From assembly GCA_003509235.1 (NCBI GenBank), contig DONH01000316.1, positions 13,105 to 18,788 on the forward strand: DNA of 5,684 nucleotides. Reading direction: 5' to 3'. The position numbers and the translations under genes are program-made. The number at the start of each line of letters is the position of its first letter. Position 1 is the first letter of the stretch. This document shows positions 1 to 5,684 of the stretch, one piece after another. The stretch comes from Planctomycetaceae bacterium. Lineage in GTDB: Bacteria; Planctomycetota; Planctomycetia; Pirellulales; UBA1268. The notes beneath the pieces are model-generated. The model saw nothing but the letters and a program-made list of their open reading frames with translations. It made no database searches and was not told the origin of the DNA.

Positions 1-1122
1 GGAGGTGAGTCGGCACCAAGACCAGTTGCCGCGGGAAAAAAAAGCACTCATGAAGTAGATAAGCTTTTTGAGGCTCTTGTTAAACTTGACGGATCTGATC
101 TTCATCTCAAGGTTGGCCAGCCACCGTATATCAGATTTAAAGGAGCTTTAACGCCGCTCAAATCAGCTCCTCTAACAAAGGAAAAGATGAGTCAACTCAT
201 CATGCCAACACTCGATAAACGACAGGAAGAAATTTTGGCTGAGGAGGGTGGCGTTGACTACGCGTATATGGCAAAGGCAGATGGCACACCGTATCGATTT
301 CGTGTGAATGTACTGACGCAACAGGGATGCTTGGGTATGGTTGCCCGAAAAATAAATAACACCATCCCAGACTTCGAAGGTTTGTTTTTGCCGCCGTCAA
401 TTGAGCGATTGTGTGAACTTGATCAGGGGATGGTGTTGTTGGCAGGCGTTACGGGTTCAGGGAAAAGTACAACTATTGGTTCAATGCTGAACTATATAAA
501 TCGTAAATATCGCAAGCATATCTTGACGCTTGAAGATCCGGTTGAATTTGTTTTCACTGAAGATAAATGTTTAATTAATCAAAGAGAAATTGGCGCCGAT
601 GTTAAAGATTTTGAAATCGGAATGAAGCATGCGGTTCGAGAAGATCCGGATATCATTCTCGTTGGTGAGATGCGAGATGTAGAGACCTTCCGAACAGCCA
701 TCCATGCAGCAGAAACAGGCCATCTTGTTTTTGGAACAATTCATGCATCCAATGCACCAAGTACTATTACCCGAATTCTTGATTTGTTTCCCCAAGAGGA
801 GCATTCTGCTATTCGGAGTGCAATGGCAATGAATATGAAGGGCATTGTTGCCCAGAAACTTCTGAAGTCTATTAGGGAAGGGGTGAGTCGCGTACCCGTA
901 GTGGAGTTGATGTTTTTTGATGTTCTCGTTCGCAAATACCTTTTGGAAGAAGATGAGCACCTCTTGGCGGATCATATAAAAAAATCAACAGCCAATGGCA
1001 TGCAGGATTTCACCATGAGCCTTAAAAAGTTGATTGACGATGGGCTGATTGATCGGCAGGTAGCACTCGATGTTGCACCGAATCGAGAGGAACTTCAAAT
1101 GAGATTAAAGGGCATAGGCTGA
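1..1122 (+). CDS. pilT: PilT-like type IV pilus retraction ATPase, 5' end outside window
   Basis: This is a cytoplasmic hexameric ATPase of the PilT branch of the PilT/GspE family, which powers type IV pilus retraction in characterised members. The reading frame is open from base 1, so the protein is truncated at its N-terminus here (373 residues visible); an internal ATG at 187 is not the real start. Numbering from base 1, the N-terminal PAS-like domain shows GSDLHL at 31-36 followed by the usual G-PP--R--G pattern. The core has Walker A GVTGSGKS at 149-156, an Asp box LTLEDPVEF with catalytic Glu178, Walker B DPDIILVGEMRD with Glu223, and a His box ETGHLVFGTIHA with His241 and His248. All catalytic residues are present, so it should be active. 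The C-terminal AIRNLIRE element typical of PilT is diverged (LVRKYLLE). At least 16 residues precede the position where Pseudomonas PilT would begin, so an N-terminal extension is likely. It lies 54 bases before a second, degenerate family member. Confidence 0.94.
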   Translation, partial: GGESAPRPVAAGKKSTHEVDKLFEALVKLDGSDLHLKVGQPPYIRFKGALTPLKSAPLTKEKMSQLIMPTLDKRQEEILAEEGGVDYAYMAKADGTPYRFRVNVLTQQGCLGMVARKINNTIPDFEGLFLPPSIERLCELDQGMVLLAGVTGSGKSTTIGSMLNYINRKYRKHILTLEDPVEFVFTEDKCLINQREIGADVKDFEIGMKHAVREDPDIILVGEMRDVETFRTAIHAAETGHLVFGTIHASNAPSTITRILDLFPQEEHSAIRSAMAMNMKGIVAQKLLKSIREGVSRVPVVELMFFDVLVRKYLLEEDEHLLADHIKKSTANGMQDFTMSLKKLIDDGLIDRQVALDVAPNREELQMRLKGIG

Positions 1123-1176
1123 TCTCTTATCTAATGTCTCTACTTGAAAACAAGAGCCCGAAAGGCTAGTTAGTCT

Positions 1177-3057
1177 ATGAGCAGGAGAACGTTTGTGCTG
1201 AAGAATACTTTTGCATTTTGGCTATCAGTTTTTCTGCTGTGTGAAATTTTTACTACGTTGGTGTCGTCGCCAGCAAACGCTCAGGATCCTAAACAACCTG
1301 CTGCGGCTGAAGAAAAAGCTGATAAAGGTGAAGAAGCCCCTGCTGATGGAAAACCTTCTACGGATACTGAAAAAAAGTTAGACACAACCACCGTCGCAAT
1401 TGGTGGTGGAATTCTGGCTGTGCTTACGATACTTTTCAGCCTTACGAGTATCTGGGTGAAAAAAGGTAGCCATCGATGTGGAATTGGGAGTAAAAAGTGG
1501 ACGCGCATAGTTGTCGTTCCCTACGCGCTTGGGGCAGTAGCGATTGCGGTGTCTGTTGGGTTGAATTGGACCGAGTACGCGTTTCTTGAAGGTGGTGGGT
1601 TATGGGGTGCCCTGGCCGGCCTTTCTGCAGTCTGGCTGGTGCCTGTCTTTCTTTATGTCATCGCTCGGTCACGAGCGCTCAAAGATACTGGAGAGGTCGA
1701 AGCGGCACCACCAGACGTCGTACTCATTGCCACCTGCCGCGAAGTACCAGAAGAAAATACGCTTCTTGTTGAAAAACTTTCTGAAAATTCAGAGTTTTCT
1801 GACTTGGTTCGAGTGTTGGCTGAAGCATTTGCCGCGCGTGCTCCTATTCTGTTGCTTGATCTGGCACAGGGGGGTCTTCATATTCGCTATGACATTGACG
1901 GTACAAAGACGCCAACTCGTATTCGAGAACATCTCCTAACCGGTAGGAAACTCAGTAAAAAAGATCCTGAAGTCTGGGTTGATGCACCTCCGCTGGATGC
2001 TGTAACTGGTGAAAAGGTGCTGGTCACACTTATGAGGCTTGCTGGCCTTTCTCCAAAGAAGCGAGGTCGTCCACAAGTCGGCGAATTTGACGTCACGGTA
2101 GATGGGAAAAAAAGAACCTGTCGCCTCAGCGCGAAAGTTATCAAAGGGCATGAGCAGTTCGCTGTTGATTTGGCACAACCACCAAAGAAATTTAAGACTG
2201 CAGCCGATCTGGGTATGCCAACAAAAATGCTTGAGTTACTTCATGATTTAGTAAACAAAAAACATGGTTTGTTTCTTGTTTCAGCATCAAAAGGTAATGG
2301 TCTCTCCACTCTTTTTGACATGACAGTAACGGCCGGGGATCGGCTGATGCGAGATTTCGTATCTATTGAGGAAAAAAAAGAAAACAATGAGGAAGTCCAA
2401 AACATAAAGATACAAAAGTATGACGCAGAATCAGGTGAGAGCCCAAATCAAGCGGTTGAGAGAGCAATGCTCTCATACCCAAGCGGTTTTATCACTCGTC
2501 ATTTACGAGACCCAACTTTTGCAAAAGAACTGGTTGAGCGAGCACTCGCAGACAAAATGGTTATTGTCAGTGTCCCAGCAGAAGACAGTATTGATGCGAT
2601 ATCCAAGATTATTGATCTTGGTGTTGCGCCGAGTGATCTCGCGAAATGTCTTGTTGGATCAGTCTCTCAAAAGTTAGTTCGTAAGCTATGTCCCAAGTGT
2701 GCTGATCATCAGGAGACACCTCTTCCACTTCTTGAAAAATTTGGAAAGTCAACAGAAGACGTTCCCCACATCCGTGCTGCCTCAGAGCACGGTGGCTGTC
2801 GTATCTGTTTTGGCCGCGGGTATGCTGGCAGGATTGGTGCATTTGAGCTGGCCTCAGGTGTCACTCTTCGGAAAGGAGTTGCAAAAGGAGTCGATGCTGC
2901 GACGTTGAAAAAAGCAGCGAGCAAAGATGGCTATGTCACCGCACGTGACCAGGGAATGGATCTAGTGCTCAGCGGCGTTACGTCACTGGAAGAGATGCAA
3001 CGAATTTTTACATCGAAAAAGAAATCGCAGCAGCGAAGATCGAAGTCAAAGGCTTGA
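1177..3057 (+). CDS. Membrane-anchored GspE/PilB-like pseudo-ATPase
   Basis: Numbered from the ATG at 1177, residues 1-35 form a signal peptide ending in ANA|QD. An Ala/Glu/Lys-rich spacer (36-70) is followed by three membrane segments near 72-94, 111-130 and 143-163. Lys/Arg-rich loops at 95-110 and after 163 place the rest in the cytoplasm. Residues 205-335 resemble the GspE N2 domain: HIRYDIDG at 235-242, and a GLSPKKRGRPQVGEF stretch like the family's ERRLPQDGR. The RecA-like domain follows, but its motifs are broken. Walker A reads SASKGNGLST, with Leu376 in place of Lys. Walker B has Ser436 for Asp and His442 for the catalytic Glu, and the His box reads ADKMVIVSVPAED. The zinc motif C505-P-K-C508 / C541-R-I-C544 and the GRIGAFEL stretch are intact. 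It therefore probably does not hydrolyse ATP and may be a structural partner of PilT/PilB-type ATPases; that role is inferred. A GTG start at 1195 is better supported by its ribosome site. Stop TGA at 3055. Confidence 0.85.
   Translation: MSRRTFVLKNTFAFWLSVFLLCEIFTTLVSSPANAQDPKQPAAAEEKADKGEEAPADGKPSTDTEKKLDTTTVAIGGGILAVLTILFSLTSIWVKKGSHRCGIGSKKWTRIVVVPYALGAVAIAVSVGLNWTEYAFLEGGGLWGALAGLSAVWLVPVFLYVIARSRALKDTGEVEAAPPDVVLIATCREVPEENTLLVEKLSENSEFSDLVRVLAEAFAARAPILLLDLAQGGLHIRYDIDGTKTPTRIREHLLTGRKLSKKDPEVWVDAPPLDAVTGEKVLVTLMRLAGLSPKKRGRPQVGEFDVTVDGKKRTCRLSAKVIKGHEQFAVDLAQPPKKFKTAADLGMPTKMLELLHDLVNKKHGLFLVSASKGNGLSTLFDMTVTAGDRLMRDFVSIEEKKENNEEVQNIKIQKYDAESGESPNQAVERAMLSYPSGFITRHLRDPTFAKELVERALADKMVIVSVPAEDSIDAISKIIDLGVAPSDLAKCLVGSVSQKLVRKLCPKCADHQETPLPLLEKFGKSTEDVPHIRAASEHGGCRICFGRGYAGRIGAFELASGVTLRKGVAKGVDAATLKKAASKDGYVTARDQGMDLVLSGVTSLEEMQRIFTSKKKSQQRRSKSKA
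1183..1187 (+). promoter_or_regulatory. Strong Shine-Dalgarno AGGAG favouring a GTG start at 1195
   Basis: AGGAG lies 7 bases before an in-frame GTG at 1195 inside the pseudo-GspE gene. The upstream ATG at 1177 has only AAAGG at 1161-1165, 11 bases away, and that sequence sits partly in the 3' arm of a small hairpin (AGCC 1155-1158 with GGCT 1164-1167). Starting at 1195 removes six residues (MSRRTF) and leaves an ordinary signal peptide beginning M-L-K-N. This is sequence-based inference; neither start is proven. Confidence 0.55.
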
Positions 3058-3068
3058 TCTAAGCCAGT

Positions 3069-3073
3069 AAGGA
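3069..3073 (+). promoter_or_regulatory. Shine-Dalgarno AAGGA for GTG start at 3082
   Basis: AAGGA is separated by 8 bases from the GTG at 3082. An in-frame TGA at 3076-3078 rules out any earlier start for this frame. A nearby ATG at 3075 is in another frame and runs into a stop after six codons, so GTG is the start. Confidence 0.65.
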
Positions 3074-3081
3074 CATGAGTT

Positions 3082-3819
3082 GTGACTGTTATTGAAACCG
3101 CAGGCAATGCCAACGAATATCGTCCGATAAGTACACTTGCAGTACTTGCTCTGGTTGCTGGATGTTTCTCTGTTTCGGCATTAATGAGTCAAATATTGTG
3201 GGTGATTCCAATTTTTGCAGCCGGGCTGTCAATTGCAGCGGTCAGGGATACTACGATTGGAAAATCACATAAAGCTGGTCGAGGCATTGCCCTGATTGGC
3301 TTGGCTTTATCTGTTGGCTTTGGCTTGCAGTCCTTCAGCGTTTTTTCAGTAAATGCATGGATTGATCACAGCCGAGCCCGTGAAACGGTCTTACAATGGC
3401 ACCAGGCGATTCGAGCAGGGGAATGGGATATTGTTCATGGGTTTTGTGCACCGGGACTTATTCCATTAGAAGAAGACCATGGCGGCCCAGATCACGATGC
3501 ACATAACTATGATTCTGAAGAGAGTAGGAAGCAATCTGAAATCAAGTTGCTCCGCAAGTTTCCGGCTGTTCGTTCACTTGCAGCGTGTGACAAGATTGCC
3601 ATTGCAGAGATAGTCCGTGGTGAGCAGCAGTACCAAGGGGCTTTGCATCTGACTGTCGACGTTAATGAACGTGAACAACATTCAGAAGATGTATTGCCAC
3701 GTGTCGTTGATCTCTGGTTGAGCCATAAGACTCAAAAAGAGCCAGAAGTAGGGAAAGATGCTGCTGGTTTTCAGAACGTTGAAATATGGCAGATCATCAG
3801 GGTGGATCCGTCAGAGTAA
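3082..3819 (+). CDS. Three-pass membrane protein, DUF4190-like N-terminus with extracytoplasmic domain
   Basis: The function is not recognised. The 245-residue product starts with GTG. Membrane segments are visible near residues 16-35, 37-54 and 68-92. Their layout (two close hydrophobic helices, a small basic loop RDTTIGKSHKAGR, then a Gly-rich helix GIALIGLALSVGFG) resembles the DUF4190 pattern common in small membrane proteins. The basic loop suggests that loop is cytoplasmic, which would put residues 93-245 outside the inner membrane. That part begins with a helix (ARETVLQWHQAIRAGEWDIVHGF) reminiscent of NTF2-like or DUF4878-type domains, in which an amphipathic helix is followed by 'a-r-g-d-w'; this is a weak resemblance. 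An Asp/His-rich stretch (EEDHGGPDHDAHNYD) at 130-144 could bind metal, but this is speculative. The gene lies 24 bases after the pseudo-GspE gene on the same strand and is probably co-transcribed with it, which hints at a role in the same envelope machine. No catalytic motif is seen. Confidence 0.7.
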   Translation: MTVIETAGNANEYRPISTLAVLALVAGCFSVSALMSQILWVIPIFAAGLSIAAVRDTTIGKSHKAGRGIALIGLALSVGFGLQSFSVFSVNAWIDHSRARETVLQWHQAIRAGEWDIVHGFCAPGLIPLEEDHGGPDHDAHNYDSEESRKQSEIKLLRKFPAVRSLAACDKIAIAEIVRGEQQYQGALHLTVDVNEREQHSEDVLPRVVDLWLSHKTQKEPEVGKDAAGFQNVEIWQIIRVDPSE

Positions 3820-3821
3820 AT

Positions 3822-3854
3822 CTTCTTACTGGCAGGTATGCTTCCTGCTCGAAG
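3822..3854. terminator. Weak hairpin between convergent genes
   Basis: The inverted repeat GCAGG (3832-3836) / CCTGC (3844-3848) encloses a 7-base loop. An outer CTTC (3822-3825) / GAAG (3851-3854) pair could extend it across an asymmetric bulge. It fills most of the 35-base gap between the stops of the two convergent blocks, where a bidirectional terminator is expected. There is no clear U-run on either strand and the stem is short, so terminator function is tentative. Confidence 0.3.
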
Positions 3855-4799
3855 TCAGGAATTGTCAGAATTGAAATAACGGATGGCATCAATTGAATCA
3901 GTGCCAGCTGCCAGCATCACGAGGCGATCGAATCCAAGGGCAACCCCAATACCCTCTGGCATATTGTCGTGCACGGCAAGCAGTCTGTTTGGGAGAGGCA
4001 GCTTTTGTTTTTCAAATGATGTGCGGATGGTGTTTGCCTTTTCGAGCCGTTTTCGAATAGTGAAAGAACATGTTTCTTCCTGCCACCCGTTCATGATTTC
4101 AATACCAGTAACAAAAACTTCAAAGCGAAGTGATAGTTGTTTATTCGTTGAGTCCAGTTGTGCAAATGCAGACTCACTTGCAGGCCAGGATTCAAGCATG
4201 GTTGGTTGAGCAATTCCAAGTTTTGGAGACACGACCTCGGAAAGTAATAATTCGAATGCAAGGCTCCACTGCTGTTCTGCAGGAAGATTAGAAATGCTTT
4301 CTGGAATTCCAACGTTATGAAAATTAGATGCCTGCAATAAAGCACCAACACCGGCCGTCATTGGGTCAATGTCGGCATGCTGAATGAATGCATCCCTGCA
4401 AGGCAGCCTTTGTAGTCCATTGGTGTGGAGTGAGTCATGCAAGAGTTGTGTTATCAATTCGGCAGTTGAAGTCAGGTTTGCCCCAGGTTCATACCATTCG
4501 AGCATGGTGAATTCAGTGTCATGATGCGGACCGCGCTCCTCACTGCGAAAGCAATGTGCAAACTGATAAATGGACCCTGAATCTTCTGCGAGCAATCGCT
4601 TCATATGAGGTTCTGGGCTGGTCTGCAGGAATTTTTTTTCATTCCCATATATGACTGTGTAGGGATCAATTGAAACCTCTGGCAGTAATTCACTCGCCAC
4701 AATTGGGGTGTCAACCTCAAGAAAACCTCGACTTTCAAGGCGATTTCGAATCAACGAACGAACTGTGGCTTGGCGTCGAAGAAGTGGGCGAACAGACAT
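3855..4799 (-). CDS. epmA: Elongation factor P--(R)-beta-lysine ligase
   Basis: EpmA (also PoxA, GenX or YjeA) is a class II lysyl-tRNA synthetase paralogue. It activates (R)-beta-lysine with ATP and attaches it to a conserved lysine of elongation factor P, helping ribosomes pass polyproline stretches. The 314 residues match the family (E. coli about 325) and consist of the catalytic domain alone; the N-terminal anticodon-binding OB domain of true LysRS (about 500 residues) is absent. Visible motifs are motif 1 FLEVDTP (26-32), LQTSPEPHMKRLLA (58-71), motif 2 FRSEERGPHHDTEFTMLEWYEPGA (in 84-107), the substrate-pocket stretch GIEIMNGWQEE (232-242) and motif 3 GVALGFDRL (285-293). Ala287 in motif 3 sits where LysRS has Gly, a difference linked to beta-lysine preference in E. 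coli PoxA. The ATG at 4799 is the first possible start after a TGA at 4833-4835; no good ribosome site precedes it. It follows the usp gene by 45 bases and may depend on that message. Neither efp nor epmB is in view. Confidence 0.9.
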   Translation of the reverse strand: MSVRPLLRRQATVRSLIRNRLESRGFLEVDTPIVASELLPEVSIDPYTVIYGNEKKFLQTSPEPHMKRLLAEDSGSIYQFAHCFRSEERGPHHDTEFTMLEWYEPGANLTSTAELITQLLHDSLHTNGLQRLPCRDAFIQHADIDPMTAGVGALLQASNFHNVGIPESISNLPAEQQWSLAFELLLSEVVSPKLGIAQPTMLESWPASESAFAQLDSTNKQLSLRFEVFVTGIEIMNGWQEETCSFTIRKRLEKANTIRTSFEKQKLPLPNRLLAVHDNMPEGIGVALGFDRLVMLAAGTDSIDAIRYFNSDNS

Positions 4800-4802
4800 A
4801 AA

Positions 4803-4832
4803 GAGGCTGCATTTTGTGACGAGTGAGGCTGC
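4803..4832. repeat. 8-bp direct repeat pair in the usp-epmA gap
   Basis: GAGGCTGC occurs at 4803-4810 and again at 4825-4832, with starts 22 bases apart (about two helical turns). The pair lies wholly between the usp stop and the epmA start. It could be an operator for an internal promoter or simply chance; nothing else supports a function. Confidence 0.3.
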
Positions 4833-4844
4833 TCAAAAAATGAA

Positions 4845-5288
4845 TTACTTCGTCGAGAGTTTACCAGCATCCTGGCGATAGATCAGTACAGGGCAGGGTG
4901 CGTGCCGTACAACGGCCTCGGCTACACTACCCATCAGAATTCGACTGAGTCCTGTTCGGCCATGTGTGCCAAGTACAATAATTTCTGCTCTTTCTTCTTC
5001 GGCAATGCGAACGATCTCTGTTGATGGATCTCCCATAACAAGGCGATGCTCAAAAGTGAGTTGAGGGTCAGATGGACATACGTCATGGAGCATTTCGAGT
5101 ATTCGTTCAGAACTTGGCTCAGGAAGCCCGTAGTAGAGTTCACCACCACCGTAGGCCAGTGGAGGCTCTTCGATGTGGAGAATGATGAGGTCCGCAGAAG
5201 ACTGCTTGGCGAGGTTTTCGGCATGCACAAGTGCTGCGTCGCTAGCAGTTGAAAAGTCTGTTGGAAAGAGAATTTTTTTCACACTCAC
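4845..5288 (-). CDS. Universal stress protein, UspA family, ATP-binding type
   Basis: This is a 147-residue, single-domain cytoplasmic Usp protein. The start KKILFPTDFS (4-13) gives the first beta strand with the conserved Asp11, and DLIILHIEEP (33-42) is the second strand. The C-terminal nucleotide-binding motif G-2x-G-9x-G-S is complete: G107-T-H-G110, then nine residues, then G120-S121, followed by VAEAVVRHAPCPVL. It should therefore be an ATP-binding type, unlike E. coli UspA, which lacks this motif. Such proteins help cells survive starvation and other stress, but the partner here cannot be read from sequence. The start is GTG at 5288, supported by GAGG six bases upstream; a second GTG at 5282 would be 12 bases from it. 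It is the first gene of a likely usp-epmA pair, 182 bases downstream of metG. Confidence 0.94.
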   Translation of the reverse strand: MSVKKILFPTDFSTASDAALVHAENLAKQSSADLIILHIEEPPLAYGGGELYYGLPEPSSERILEMLHDVCPSDPQLTFEHRLVMGDPSTEIVRIAEEERAEIIVLGTHGRTGLSRILMGSVAEAVVRHAPCPVLIYRQDAGKLSTK

Positions 5289-5294
5289 GACTCG

Positions 5295-5298
5295 CCTC
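5295..5298 (-). promoter_or_regulatory. Shine-Dalgarno GAGG for the usp GTG start
   Basis: On the minus strand GAGG is followed by six bases (CGAGTC) and then the GTG at 5288. This spacing favours 5288 over the second in-frame GTG at 5282. Confidence 0.5.
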
Positions 5299-5338
5299 AG
5301 TGGTTTGTGAATACGTCTGCTTACCGAACCCCTAACGT

Positions 5339-5344
5339 ATGATA
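5339..5344 (-). promoter_or_regulatory. Possible -10 element (TATCAT) for usp-epmA
   Basis: The minus strand reads TATCAT, matching the TATAAT consensus at five of six positions, about 50 bases before the usp start and inside the only sizeable gap of the minus-strand block. No convincing -35 box stands 16-18 bases upstream, so this is a weak call. Confidence 0.2.
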
Positions 5345-5470
5345 TTCATTGCCGTACTACAAAAGGAAGCTATTCGTCTGTTCGTTTTTAACTAGACAAA
5401 TTCTTGATACTCCCAAAGTTGAGTGCCAAGGTTGTTTTTCGCTAAAGATCGATGTCTTGGGGTTGTGAAG

Positions 5471-5683
5471 TTATCCAAGACGCATGCCGGGCAACGCTCC
5501 ACTATCTGGGGAAAGAAGGTAGACACCATCAGCTCCGGCTCCACTTGCAGCAACTATCATGCCCTCGCTGAGACCGAACTTCATTTGTCGGGGAGCAAGA
5601 TTGGCAACAATGACAACAAGTCGTCCCTGAAGATCTTCAGGCCGATGGAATTTTTTGATGCCAGCGAAAATTGTACGACGGTC
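5471..5683 (-). CDS. metG: Methionyl-tRNA synthetase C-terminal tRNA-binding domain, 5' end outside window
   Basis: The last 70 codons of a gene entering from the right edge are visible, ending at TAA (5473-5471). The peptide contains [19 protein letters not shown], then [20 protein letters not shown], then [18 protein letters not shown] and a terminal PGMRLG. This is the OB-fold tRNA-binding domain (EMAP-II/Trbp111 type), and the [19 protein letters not shown] core and PG-R ending are typical of the C-terminal appendix of bacterial MetRS. In MetRS this appendix dimerises the enzyme and strengthens tRNA binding, while the catalytic Rossmann domain lies upstream, outside the window. A free-standing Trbp111-like protein or a CsaA-type protein is possible but less likely given the ending. 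It has no start codon of its own in view and is read in the same direction as usp and epmA. Confidence 0.88.
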   Translation of the reverse strand, partial: DRRTIFAGIKKFHRPEDLQGRLVVIVANLAPRQMKFGLSEGMIVAASGAGADGVYLLSPDSGALPGMRLG

Positions 5684-5684
5684 G

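Noticed and set aside
187..189. ATG at 187 as the pilT start
   Set aside because: The frame is open back to base 1, and residues before it encode the conserved GSDLHL and G-PP--R--G part of the PilT N-terminal domain.
571..975. 134-codon minus-strand reading frame opposite pilT
   Set aside because: It lies wholly antisense to the conserved PilT catalytic core, and its translation has no recognisable domain.
1586..1939. 117-codon plus-strand frame inside the pseudo-GspE gene
   Set aside because: It is an out-of-frame shadow of a gene whose frame has clear membrane segments and GspE-like homology; no plausible independent product.
3075..3095. ATG at 3075 as start of the third gene
   Set aside because: It is in a different frame, reaches a stop after six codons and is only one base from the ribosome site.
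4091..4351. 86-codon minus-strand frame overlapping epmA
   Set aside because: It is an alternative frame inside a well-supported EpmA catalytic domain.
5412..5430. Sigma-54-like site on the minus strand (TTGGCAC followed by CAACTTTGG)
   Set aside because: The -24 half matches, but the required GC of the -12 half at the proper spacing is absent (TG instead), so it is not called.
5426..5460. CCAAG/CTTGG inverted repeat after the metG stop as a terminator
   Set aside because: The loop is about 25 bases, the stem only five, and no U-run follows a stem; too weak to call.

Overview
The window carries six protein-coding genes in two convergent blocks and no RNA gene, insertion sequence or CRISPR array that I can see. 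Base composition is moderate in GC. Several points suggest the PVC superphylum, most likely a planctomycete: a GspE-like protein with its own membrane anchor beside a PilT-like ATPase, a small DUF4190-like membrane protein, and an isolated EpmA-type ligase. This placement rests on recalled genome contexts, not on a marker gene, and is only moderately secure.

Plus-strand block (1-3819): (i) the 3' part of a PilT-type hexameric secretion/retraction ATPase, open at the left edge of the window, with all nucleotide-binding motifs intact; (ii) a 626-residue (or 620-residue) protein with a signal peptide, three membrane segments and a full-length GspE/PilB-like cytoplasmic domain in which Walker A, Walker B and the His box have lost their key residues while the zinc-binding tetracysteine motif survives, so apparently a membrane-anchored pseudo-ATPase; (iii) a 245-residue protein with three N-terminal membrane segments and a probably periplasmic C-terminal domain. 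Gaps of 54 and 24 bases and a shared strand suggest one transcription unit. An active ATPase, an inactive anchored homologue and a small membrane protein together could form part of an unusual type IV pilus/type II secretion-like machine; that is inference.

Minus-strand block (5683 down to 3855): the last 70 residues of a methionyl-tRNA synthetase-type C-terminal tRNA-binding domain (metG, cut by the right edge), then a 182-base gap, then a UspA-family stress protein and, 45 bases on, epmA, the elongation factor P beta-lysine ligase. The last two probably share a message. A weak hairpin lies in the 35-base gap where the two blocks converge.

The most notable item is the pseudo-GspE protein. 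Its start codon is also uncertain: the ATG at 1177 has a poor ribosome site, whereas the GTG at 1195 has a near-ideal one.
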